Assembly: GCF_000003855.2 (NCBI RefSeq)
Contig: NW_003101681.1
Location: forward strand, 2,859,893 to 2,923,892
Reading direction: 5' to 3'
DNA: 64,000 nt
Source of the DNA: Blastomyces gilchristii SLH14081
Taxonomy: Eukaryota > Ascomycota > Eurotiomycetes > Onygenales > Ajellomycetaceae
A program made the translations under genes and the position numbers. Below are positions 33,505-44,356 of this stretch, one piece after another; position 1 is the first letter of the stretch, and the number at the start of each line of letters is the position of its first letter. Below the pieces are notes generated by a model, which was given only the letters and a program-made list of their open reading frames with translations, was not told the DNA's origin and did no database searches.

Positions 33505-36027
33505 TCACTCCTTCAAAAATCCAAACTGATCATACATGCTCCCAGGAGTTCTCACAATCGATGAAGTCAGTTGTTCTGCCCCCAATCCAGTTCCTGCTTT
33601 CAACGGCGTCGAAACCGGCGGCGCTGCGGATCTTTTCTGTCTGTCAGAAGGTGATTTAGTTCCCTCTTGTTGAATAGAAGATCTAGCTCCAGCTTCCTCT
33701 TTTCCCAACTGATGATACTGGGATGGGCTGGGTTTCGGAGTGGGAGTTTCGCTACCATCGTCACATTTAGTGGTAGCATTACCGCCATTCTCCTTGTCAC
33801 TACCCTCACAACAACCTCCATAAGGCTCATCATGCATCGCGATATTGGAGACAGATTTTATGGTTGTGAGTGCTACTCGAAATTTGGGGGCGCGGGAGCG
33901 GGATGGCGGTTGTGACACTTTTGGGATGGGTAGGACAGGCAGGGGTCTTGGCTTCTTCCCCCCTGACGTTTCTTCTTCCAATTCAGAGTTTTCGGGGAGA
34001 GCAAAAGCGTTCCTCGTAGGGCGACCGCTTCTATTGAGATTCCTCGCATCTTTGTCCACATTCGCGATATTGTTTGCATGACTCTCGAAAACAGGGAAAC
34101 TGGATACTGTATGCGTGGACGTGGTTGTCGATGGAGCCGATGCGTGGTGCTCGCTTGTAGGCGTAGTAGTAATAGTAGACGTTACTGATGTGGAGCGCGC
34201 AGGTTGGGACTGAGCTTGATGTTGGGATCGTACACTCGTCGACGTGATTCGGCGGAGCGATGAACGACGGGGAATGCCTGGTCTATCATCAGTGAGGCTT
34301 TGGGAAGTGTTTAGTACGCTGGAAGGACTTGGTGTCGACAGGTTTTTCGTTTCTACGCCACGGTCAATTGGAGTAGGCGTAGGTTCCCCGCCTTCATCGT
34401 CGGCCAAGTTCTGCTCGTCGTTATCAAAAGGGCTTTTAGAATCCTCAGTGGACGGTGGGAGTTCAGAAGATTCATTGATTTGACGGGTCGGGGTAACGGC
34501 TTTTGGTGGAGGTGTTGATTTACAAGAACTCTCTTCCAACTCCTCAATAGTTGGCGACAATGAAGTTGGAATGGGGTTTTGTTGACACACGGATAACCTG
34601 ACACTCTTTCGGCGTTGATGTCCCTTCTTTTCCTCGTCGATAGATATTTTCCGCCGGGTTGATACGCGTGATGAACCAGCAGCACATTGAGCTCGCTTGG
34701 ATGCACAACCATTGGCGTTTGACAACTGTCGAGTTCCACAATTCTTCCCGTTCTCAGTGATAGGCTTCAATATGGCTGACTGAGAGTGTGGTTGGTCCAA
34801 CCTACATCCACTTTCATGGATGAAAGACGTGATTGCTTTGTTTGTGGTAGGCAGTTGACCCATTCGATTACTGGTATTAGTTTGAATCCATGGGCCACTC
34901 GTGAGTGAACGCGATACTCCGGGCGAAGGGGCATGCAGCTGGCAGATGCTAGTTGGCGACTGGACACCCAAAATGTGAGACGATTTTTCCGGGTAATGCA
35001 TCGACGCGCTTCGTCTGGGAGAACCGTGATCCTGGACGTTCCTGTATGAGCTAGTAGACGTCGAGCTGTAGCGCCGGGGTGACGTTGCTGGTGGGATACG
35101 GGATACCGGTCCGCCTGCGGCAGAGGCTGATAGCCACCACCCACCTGTCGAAGTATACCGTTCATGAGTCCTAGGATAGGGTTCTCTGGCCGTCTCTAAA
35201 TCAACTGAATCATTCAAGCTCTCCCGGACAGGATCGTCAAGTATAGAGCTGCCTGCAGTGTCCAGACTCTTGTTTGAAAGTAGCATGGAATTTTGTCTGG
35301 TCAGATCAGGCACCACAGGCGGACGCAGAGCTGGCAATGGGGGTACATCGTGCTTTGGAGGAGAGCCCGGAACTTGGCGTAGAATCCATTCAGACCGTCT
35401 TTTGGATAATTCAGAATCCACCAAATATGGGCCTCCTCGCATTGTTGCAGTAATATCATAGTATGACCCTTTTCTTGTCAGTGGCCATGAAGTGATACGG
35501 GCCCCTGCATCCTCATTGGTGGTGTCGTCATGCGGCAGAGGTGGTTTCCTCTTTGGAATGCAGTCTGCCTGAAGCTCTGCGATTGAGCGAGGAGATGAAT
35601 CAATGTTCGCAACATCCGAGGGGCCTGTATACGAACATGGAGGTGGGACAGACTCGAGAGGTATGTCCCTACTTGATTTCTTGTGCAGGCGACGCGAATT
35701 ACGCGACGATAATGTCGACATACGCGAAGATCTCCTTTCAGAAGTATGGCAGGGAGCCGGTTCCAGAATAGCCGGAGAAGACACTTGCCCGCGGATATTT
35801 TCCGTGGAGCTAATTGCAGACCATTGCCTTGCGCCGGCGTTTGAAAAAGGAAATGTTGAATGGAATAACCCACGCGACTGGGGGTATAAATTGGAATTGG
35901 GCCCATTGGAATGGAGGATATTCTTCCGGCGATAGCGTAGGCAAAGGATAGTCACTAGTAAAATAGACAAGAACACAGTAACAGCACAAACAATGGAAAT
36001 TAACACAACATCACTCAGGAGAGCCAT
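33505..36027 (-). CDS. Single-pass membrane protein with long disordered tail, unknown function
   Basis: An uninterrupted 840-codon frame. Residues about 7-30 (VVLISIVCAVTVFLSILLVT) form one membrane segment followed by YRRK, predicting an outside/lumenal N-terminus and a long cytosolic tail. The rest is Ser/Thr/Pro/Arg-rich and mostly disordered. Proline-rich stretches such as KKPRPLPVLPIPKVSQPPSR (about residue 690) resemble SH3 ligands, and a basic VALTTIKSVSNIAMHDEPYG block follows. The C-terminal SSIVRTPGSMYDQFGFLKE is compact and could be a conserved linear motif. The ORF composition is normal to its start codon, while upstream sequence is AT-rich within about 20 bp, so its promoter lies in mutated DNA. 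I do not recognise the family. Confidence 0.75.
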   Translation of the reverse strand: MALLSDVVLISIVCAVTVFLSILLVTILCLRYRRKNILHSNGPNSNLYPQSRGLFHSTFPFSNAGARQWSAISSTENIRGQVSSPAILEPAPCHTSERRSSRMSTLSSRNSRRLHKKSSRDIPLESVPPPCSYTGPSDVANIDSSPRSIAELQADCIPKRKPPLPHDDTTNEDAGARITSWPLTRKGSYYDITATMRGGPYLVDSELSKRRSEWILRQVPGSPPKHDVPPLPALRPPVVPDLTRQNSMLLSNKSLDTAGSSILDDPVRESLNDSVDLETAREPYPRTHERYTSTGGWWLSASAAGGPVSRIPPATSPRRYSSTSTSSYRNVQDHGSPRRSASMHYPEKSSHILGVQSPTSICQLHAPSPGVSRSLTSGPWIQTNTSNRMGQLPTTNKAITSFIHESGCRLDQPHSQSAILKPITENGKNCGTRQLSNANGCASKRAQCAAGSSRVSTRRKISIDEEKKGHQRRKSVRLSVCQQNPIPTSLSPTIEELEESSCKSTPPPKAVTPTRQINESSELPPSTEDSKSPFDNDEQNLADDEGGEPTPTPIDRGVETKNLSTPSPSSVLNTSQSLTDDRPGIPRRSSLRRITSTSVRSQHQAQSQPARSTSVTSTITTTPTSEHHASAPSTTTSTHTVSSFPVFESHANNIANVDKDARNLNRSGRPTRNAFALPENSELEEETSGGKKPRPLPVLPIPKVSQPPSRSRAPKFRVALTTIKSVSNIAMHDEPYGGCCEGSDKENGGNATTKCDDGSETPTPKPSPSQYHQLGKEEAGARSSIQQEGTKSPSDRQKRSAAPPVSTPLKAGTGLGAEQLTSSIVRTPGSMYDQFGFLKE

Positions 36028-36566
36028 TGAGTTGACACATTCAAGGATTGATTAGCATGAGAAGAGTGTAATGCTGCTTGAGAGTGTGAATCTCAGCAGA
36101 GTGTGAAGTTCACAGAATTATGTGAGAAAGTTGAGCTGTGAATAGGGAGAGAAATACCAGACATAGTTATATATATACAAAACCATAGATAAGAAGAAAA
36201 GAAGAAAGCACTGAATATTTTGTTTTACTTTTATAACTATTGTCAGACTTATTGTTAGTGTAAGTGAGATATTATCACAGCACTATGAGAGTGTAATAGA
36301 GTTCTTATCACATCATGATAAACAAGTCTCAATCACTCACTTGCACTCACTTATTCAGCTTGAAAAACACACTGTTTAATCTCTCAGATAAATGTAATGA
36401 GATATGAATAACTGCATATAACTTGTATAGATGAATTTCATGTAATTCACAGCTATTAATATGTTAATAGAGAATAATTATATAGATGAAAAAGATGAAT
36501 AATACTATAGTAGTATTATAGAGTAAATGTAGAAGCTTTAAGTAAGATATAATTAAATATCAGATA
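36028..36566. other. AT-rich border segment upstream of the membrane-protein gene
   Basis: 540 bp practically free of CG, CC and GG, between the ATG of the membrane-protein gene and the LTR of the outer Gypsy-1. It must contain that gene's 5' UTR and proximal promoter unless the gene is dead. No transposon feature was recognised here. Confidence 0.55.
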
Positions 36567-36838
36567 TATAAGAGGTTTACACTGAATAAATCAGTATAAT
36601 ATTTATAAATCTTATATAACAAAGTGAAAAATGTTAGAGAAGAAAAGAAAGAGAAAGTGCAGAAATTAGTAATTAAAGTAAATATTTATATATATATACA
36701 GTGAAGCTTCAGAGTGAAAGAATAGAAATTTCATGAGTTTTTTAACTAAGAATCAGTGACTGAGAATCAGAGCTTTCAGTAAAATCTGTGAAGTGTAATA
36801 AAATAGTTTATATAATTGATTAAATACAGCCTGCTACA
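36567..36838 (-). repeat. 3' LTR of the outer Gypsy-1
   Basis: Inverted match to the 270-bp LTRs at 48895-49164 and 54330-54599. Shared blocks include CTTATATAACAAAGTGAAAA, GAATAGAAATTTCAT and AGAATCAGTGACTGAGAAT. This copy is strongly mutated (for example ATTAAATACAGCC where another copy keeps GATCGGGCGCAGCC). It marks the edge of the transposon stack next to the gene island. Confidence 0.75.
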
Positions 36839-37124
36839 TTAATTTCTTCTTTTCAGAAGTAATATAAAGCTATAAGTATGTAGTTCTTATCAAGCTACTG
36901 TCTCAGATAACACAGAGCTCAGAGTTCAGATTAAGTGATTATAGCTGACTTATTTCACAAGATATTATCAGCTATAGCTGTAGAGTCTCTTATCAAGAAT
37001 ATTCTTCAATCTCTTTTTCAAGTTTATTATCTTCTTTTATAATCTCTGATAATTATCAGTTAAAAGTTAGTTAAAAAGAGAATGAATTAGTAATAACATA
37101 GTAAAGTAAGCTTGTATAAAAGAT

Positions 37125-37228
37125 TGTTGATAATTACTACACCTACTCTAGTCACATGTCACTTCAACCTATTTAGTGTAACTTATATAGATAGATTATA
37201 TACAATATAATAATATTATTCTTTAAGA
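37125..37228 (+). repeat. 5' LTR of Copia (104 bp)
   Basis: It starts TGTTGATAATTACTAC and ends TTCTTTAAGA. It aligns over its full length with the 3' LTR but has lost the CG sites seen there (ACATGTC for ACGTGTC, CTTATATAG for CTCGCGTAG). Confidence 0.8.
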
Positions 37229-40200
37229 GATTATAAAGCTCTTTTACAAGCTAAATGAATAATTATAATAACATGCAATTAACATCTTCATGTGTCATTA
37301 CAAGCATGTCTAGATAATTTATTAAGTAATTAAACTCATGATTAATCTAAGATCTGAGAGAATATCTGACTTAATAAAAGAATACATATCTTTAAGACAG
37401 AGAAATCAGAAAATATCAGAGTAGTAAACACAAGATCACAGATCACTGCTAATATTAATAATAAATCAGAAGATAACTTCTGAAGTATTTGAGTAAAATA
37501 AAATCATCATAGAGAAACAGTCTGACAAGTTCAATAAATATAAAGATCTGATTGAAGATATCAGTGAGATGCTAGATAATGCAGAAAGCTCAAGTGACTG
37601 AAACAACAATAGCTCTGTGAGTGAGAAGACTCACATGAGACTAGAAATTACAAGACTTCAGCATAAAGTCAAGTGAATGAAGACAGACAGAGATGAAAAC
37701 AAAGAGCTTAGTATAGATTTAATAAACTATCTTTAATAAAAGAGTAGAATATCTGCATTGATGAAGATTCTTAATGAATTCAGAGATTAAGTAAGATCTA
37801 TAAAGAAGTCTGTTATACTCACTGACTCTGTAAATTATTCTATATAAAAAGAAGAGATTCTGCTCACAGCAAGACAATCTGAAATGAATGACATTCTTAA
37901 TAATAAGCAGATTAATTCTGATAAGAATGTCAGTATGAATATGCAATATTTTTGATCAGAATGAAATATCTGACTATATAATTACATATAATCTATGATT
38001 ATCTCATAGGTCAAATCTCACTTTATTATACTCAAGAAGTTTCAACTATCTGCTTATTCTCTATAATCTGTCATAGAGAATAATTTCACTGAGAGGCCTG
38101 CTGTCTGCAGAACTCATCTGTTTCAAGAATTGATTAAGATAATATTAAAATCAAAGAGTTCTGATTACACATTTATTGAACATTTAATCATAATTAGAAC
38201 TGATTATATCTGATTGAAATATAATGTCAAAGATTTCATGTTTTTCAACAGACTTCTTACAGGGGTTAGTAAAGATTGATTATCTTTTATAAAGAATCAA
38301 ATGAATGTAATAGAGAAGAATGAGAATGCTAGAATACTTGAAGATAATTTCATAAGATTGTGTTAAGATATTCTTTTACAATTATCAGCTACTGATGAAT
38401 CTCTCATCTCTGATGAAAAGACCTCTGCAAATAATACTCAAGATCTCAACAGAAAGAATAAAAAGAATAAGAAGAAGAAGAAGATCTCTGAGAATAAGAA
38501 CAAAGATTTTATCAAGCTGAATAGAAAGGGTAATAATACTATCAAAATATGTTATCATTGTCAGAAGATTGATCACATTCAAACAGATTACTGATTGAAA
38601 TTTTCTGAAAAACATTCTACTAGCTGTGATAAGAATAAGAATAAGGATGAAACAGGCTCAGTGTCAGTTCATAATGTTGTTAAGTAAGTATTTCATACAA
38701 TAGAAACAGTCTATTCTACTGATCAAACTGATAAAGATATCTGAGTTTTGAACTCTGAATTCAGTGCTTCATGCTACACCTTGCAAGAATCTCATATTGA
38801 TAGTGTCACAGAAGATTAATATCATATTGAAGATGATTGACAGATTAACAGCTTCTGCAACAGCTATAGAGAAGATGAATATATCAGTTGAAGAAGTAAA
38901 TCTGCTGCTGCAGAATGTCTGCTACATTCTCAAGCTGAAGATTAATCTTATGAGTTTTGAAAAGCTTGTATGTCAGAGCTATACATATAAGTAACTGATC
39001 TATGAAAATACTCATTCAATCTTACTAACCTCTTCTGACAAGATATTGAGTTTTACTGTTAAATTGAGTGATAAGAATATCTATATTCTGAAAAAATAAT
39101 TCATGACTAGAGACTTGATTCAATTCACAATGTTAAATAATGAATTTGAATCTGTGAAAATTCTACAGTCTGCAGAGAAAAAAGATTCTCTGCTAGCATT
39201 GCTTAATAAGAATATCAAGATTGTTAAACATACAATGTTACAATGACATCAAAAGCTTAATCATTTCAATGTCACAGATATTCTCAAATTAGCAGTAGAT
39301 TCATGACTGAGAATGAGAATTAAGAATAATAGAGCTTTATCATTCTGCAAGACCTGTGTACAGGTAAAAATGACATGTTCAATATTCATATCAATGACAA
39401 GAACTATTAAATCTGTGATAAGATTCTTCATGAATCTTGCAGATGATAACTGTACACTATATAATGAAATCAATCTCTCTACTCATGAAGAAGCTAATTA
39501 TTAAATGAGTATTACAGATAATGTCATATGCTCAGATGAATTATTCTTATAATATCAAAGAGTGAGATCACTGCACATTTAATGATCTTTATTGATGAAA
39601 TTGAGACTACTACTCAATATTGAATTGGAACTTTACACTGAAATAGCAGAGATGAATTTAAAAGTGATGAATTAAAGATCTACTGTCAGTGAAAAGAAAT
39701 TATATATGAGATCACTATATCTGATACATCACAGTTCAACAGCTCTGCAGAATATATCAATTGTATTGTAGATAAAAAGATAAGAAGCTTACTATTCAAC
39801 AGTGAGCTTGTAAGAGAACTTTGAGATGAAGCTATTCAAGCTGTAGTCATAATAATTAACACATTCTCAATATCAATGAAGATTTATAAGTGTCAGAGAG
39901 AGTTCTCATTATTTTCTTTTGAAGCTTAGACAGATGTTCAATCTTCTGCTCATTGAATACACAGATGAGAATGTAAGATGTATAAGAAGAATCTAAAGAT
40001 TATCAATAAGCTTGCAGATAGAACTGACAGTAAGCAATGATAATTAGTTAAATATCAAGAACTATATTAATATTGTATCTAAGACTCTGCAATCTGAAAG
40101 CTTGAGATTGTAAGAGATATTATTTTTGATGAAGAATTGACTACAGAAGAAGCACTGATAAATGTTATTAAAGAAGCAGTTAAACTGTCAGAGAAATTGA

Positions 40201-42192
40201 ATATTCTTGACACTATGAAGAAATGATAACACTATCTTCTAAGAAGACTTATAAAGAATAAATCTGATGTTTTAAAGATGCTTACTGATGATGATATGAA
40301 CAGCACGCTGAAACTGACATATCTACTAGATAATGAGACAGAACTTGTGAATAATGATATGAATGACTCTGTGAATGATGAAGATTCTGTACTTAGTGTT
40401 CTTAATAACTGTTCAATCACACTGGCAGAGGTCAAAAGAAGCCATGACTGAGAACATTGACACCAGGCAATGAAGAAGGAAGTGAAAACCTTTGAATGAA
40501 AGAAGATATATATTATTGTTGAAAAGGCCTCAGAAATGAACTTTCTTACAGATAAATAAGTGTACAATTGAAAATTGAATAATAAGAATGAAATTATTCA
40601 CTTTAGAGCTTATTAAGTGATTAGAGATTTCCTACAATAACAAGATGTTCATTATAATAAGTTATATACAGTAGTGATGTCTGAATCTATATTGCAGAGC
40701 TTATTCACTATATTAATAGCAAGAGATTGAAAAGTCAGATTGATTAACTATGTATCTGTGTTTTTGAATAAGGTATTGCCTCAAAATGAGATGATATTTA
40801 TACAACTATTCACAGGGATCAAGCACAGTCATGGTGAATTAGTAGAGCTTGTATATCAGAGCTTATACAGAATGAAACAGACAGTAAGAACATGGTATTT
40901 TCTTATAATAGAATACTTGATGAATCTAGAATTTAAGATCTCATCTTACAACAGTGAATTTCTTTATTATTTAAATTACAAGTTATTCTTGATACTACAT
41001 ATCAATAACTGTTGAATCACAGAGTCTGAAGAGAGTGAAATTGAGTAGATTTTAATGAAAATCAGGAAAAGATTCAAGACAAAAGAAGTTGAACAGAATA
41101 AATCTTATCTGAGAATAAAGATTAAATACTGAGATGAAAATCTAGCAGTTACACAGAGCTGTTATGTTGAAGAAATATTGAAAGATTTTGAAATGAATAA
41201 GGTTAATTCTGTGAGAACCTCAATGATGACAGGTATATGACTGGAATTTTCACCTGATAAGAATGATGAATTGAATGATAACTTTACAGTTATAAGATAT
41301 CATCAAGAATTGAAATCATTACAGTATTTGATCTCAAGCAGCTGATCAGATCTGGTGTTCACAGTTAACTATCTCTCATGTTTTAACTCATGTCTGTACA
41401 AGACATGTTGAGCAGTGTTGAAGCATGTTCTACATTATGTCAAGAAGATGAAAAATCATGGTATATTATATAAGAAGAAGATAGAAGATAATCTGAGTCC
41501 TGTAATATACTGCAATTCAGACTGAGTGAGGGCAGATTCTCAATACAAATCAACTATCAGCTACATTATATTGATTAATGAGTCATCAATCTCATAGCAG
41601 TTACAGAGACAGACATTTATTATTAAATCAATCACAGAAGCTGAGTATATTACAGCTAGTAAGACAGCTTATGAGATAATCTGGTTAAATAATATATTAT
41701 ATGACATCAGATTGATGAATGATGGAAAAGTGAAAATATACTCACATCTATAAGTTGATAATAAGAGAGCAATTGATCTAGCAAAGAGAGAATTCTTAAT
41801 ATAAAGATCACATCATATTGAGATTAAATATCATATTCTTCATAATTTGATTGAAAAAGGGAAAATCATGATGAAACATGTTGATTCTACAGTGAACATA
41901 GCTGATGAGCTCACCAAGTCACTGATAAAGCCTGTGTTTGAAGATTTTATCAAAAGAATTGATTTGAAAGAGATCAGAAAGAAATGATTGAATAATAATA
42001 ATAATACTGTAAATCAGTGGATTTTGAATGTATTTCTTGATTTTTACAGTTATTACTGTACAGATGCTTTTTCTAATAAGAAAATCAGAGTCTGATTCAT
42101 GTAATTAATTATTATTGCATTTTTGAAAGATTTGAGAATGAGAGAAGCCCCGGGTGGCCGCTTATTACAGGTCACAGTGTAGTAAGAAAGAG

Positions 42193-42296
42193 TGTTGATG
42201 ATTACTACATCTACTCTAGTCACGTGTCATCTCAATCTATTTAGTGTAACTCGCGTAGATAGATTACACACAATACAACAATATTATTCTCTAAGA
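42193..42296 (+). repeat. 3' LTR of Copia (104 bp), little mutated
   Basis: It starts TGTTGATGATTACTAC and ends TTCTCTAAGA, followed by the AAGAT duplication. It keeps CACGTG and CTCGCGTAG. The preceding 60 bp (AGCCCCGGGTGGCCGC) are also unmutated, in contrast with the rest of the element. Confidence 0.8.
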
Positions 42297-44180
42297 AAGA
42301 TATTATAAATTTCTGATAATATATTAAGATAGTAGTTATAACTGTCTAGAACTTCTATCATTTTATACTTTATATAATAATAATTCAGTGTGTAAGATAA
42401 GTATATAATCTGTATATTTTTAAGATTCAATTATATTAAATCTTCTATCTTATATTACTCAGTGAGATCTCAGTGAATATTAATTCAGTTCTCTTAATCT
42501 TGTTTAGTACTTGTTATAGAGGCTTTTACTAAGTCATAAGTATTTCAGAGCTTTATTACTATATTATCAGTAATCTGAATTGAACTGTAAGAGTTTAATG
42601 TAAACTGTGTAATCTCTAGAAGATTCAACACTTTTATATAATAACTATGTATAAGAAAGAACAGGCTTATATCTGTTGAAACAGTATCTTAATCATTGAT
42701 AGTAATCTCTGTGTATAGAAGAAGATTATATTAATCATCTTATAAATAATTACAGAACTTATAAAGATAATTCTTTATAGTCTGAATTATTCATTCTGAT
42801 GCATTATCAGTTTCAGAGTAATAGACAGTTAATAAACAGTATATAATCTTGAGAACTTGACAGATTCTTGTTCAGAGAGTACTTATAAATTAACAGTCTT
42901 AATTCAATACTATAGATCTCAGTAATTCATACATTTAATAGAACAGGCTCTGTAGAAAGACTTCAGTGACTTATTCAGTATTTATTCTATTACAAGATTC
43001 TAATATTACATCTTTACTTAATCAGTTCATAATAATCAGAATGTTTCTACAATTCTTACTCTCAGAGAGATTAATAGTAAAGTTAATTATCACATCTTAT
43101 CAGATTCTATCAGAGATATTAAGTGATTTCAGCAGGTCTTTTCTACAATTCTTTTATAAAGTGATAGAGAAATAATAGTTATAGTTTCAGACAAAGCATC
43201 TGATACTATTTAATATCTCAGATCAGTAGAATTCTCCAGAGATTATTTAATACAGTTATTTATGATTTGAATAACTGATTATATATGAATTATACATCTC
43301 TTATATTATTCAGATGTGTAGAGATTCAGACTGAGAGATCTAATATTATTCACAGAATCACAGAGTATTATTATCATTGATTGAATATTCTGAGATATTA
43401 CTCTTTATATATAGTTCTGAAGACAATCAAGACACTTCTTATTATACTACTTCAGTGAGGGTCTGAAGAAGTTTATCAGCTCAGACTGTTATATATCACA
43501 GTTCATTCAGTATGAGAGAAGTTAAGATATTGATATCAGTGTCAGTGACAGTTCAGAGAGAGAGTATTCTAATCAGAGAAGTATATATAGTGTCATGAGT
43601 TATTTTATCTTAATTAACTAATATCTTCAGATCTAAGAGTCAGTGTTCTCAGTTCATTCAATAGATATCTATTATATTGAAAGATATATCTTACTCTTAT
43701 TATAAGAGAGCATCTGTCATTGAGTTCTGACTGCTGAGATGATAGTGTATAGTGAAATGAAAACAGCTTAATAACTCAGATTACTGCATCTGACATTCAG
43801 TAAACTTATAGATGATTGTGAAATACTTGAGATTCTTATAATCTGAGATTATCTTAAATTTAAAGACACTTTGAAGTTCAGAGTCTCATTCTTCTAGACA
43901 GTGTATAATTATAAGAAGTTTTTTATCATAGATCTCATAATTATATTCAGTAGAACTCAGTTTCTTAGACATGAAGATGCATAATTATAAGATACTTTTA
44001 TTATTATATTGTAATATAGCTTCTTTTATAACATAGTCAGAGAAATCAGCTTCAATAACTATCTCATGATCAGAATTAAATGTTATCAGTAAAGAGATAT
44101 TAATGAATATCTTCTTTATCTGTGTGAATACAGCTTCAGTATTCACTAATCACTGAAATACTGAATTCTTCTTAATGAGT

Positions 44181-44356
44181 TATGATTCGGAAGAACATAC
44201 AACCGCCGGATAATAACGCAGCCGCTTTCGAAGAATCCGAACATGCTTACGAATGTAAAGAGGCCATAGCGGCCACTAATTAATTTAGTATAATGTATAT
44301 AAGAAGTCAGTGTATGTCTGTAATTATATACTAGCTCAAGCAACCTTTGAATCACA
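44181..44356 (+). repeat. 5' LTR of Gypsy-2 (copy B), partly unmutated
   Basis: It begins TATGATTCGGAAG and ends GAATCACA. The central part keeps many CG sites (CAACCGCCGGATAATAACGC, CATAGCGGCCACTAATTAAT), while flanking internal sequence has almost none. Confidence 0.8.

Larger units (their letters stand above)
37125..42296 (+). mobile_element. Ty1/copia LTR retrotransposon, complete but mutated
   Basis: 5172 bp flanked by AAGAT (37120-37124 and 42297-42301), with 104-bp LTRs. The order of domains is copia-like. Gag spans about 37450-38690, ending with a knuckle CYHCQKIDHIQTDY. A protease-like WVLNS..SAS segment lies near 38745. Integrase with its H-x-K-L-N-H and CKTC zinc motif lies near 39245-39360, before RT. 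RT lies about 40480-41300 (FIQLFTGIKHSHGELVELVY, SLYRMKQTVRTWY). RNase H lies about 41500-41980 (ITEAEYITASKTAYEIIWLN, VNIADELTKSL). Trp codons appear as TGA and Gln codons as TAA/TAG. It is inserted into the outer Gypsy-1. Confidence 0.85.
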
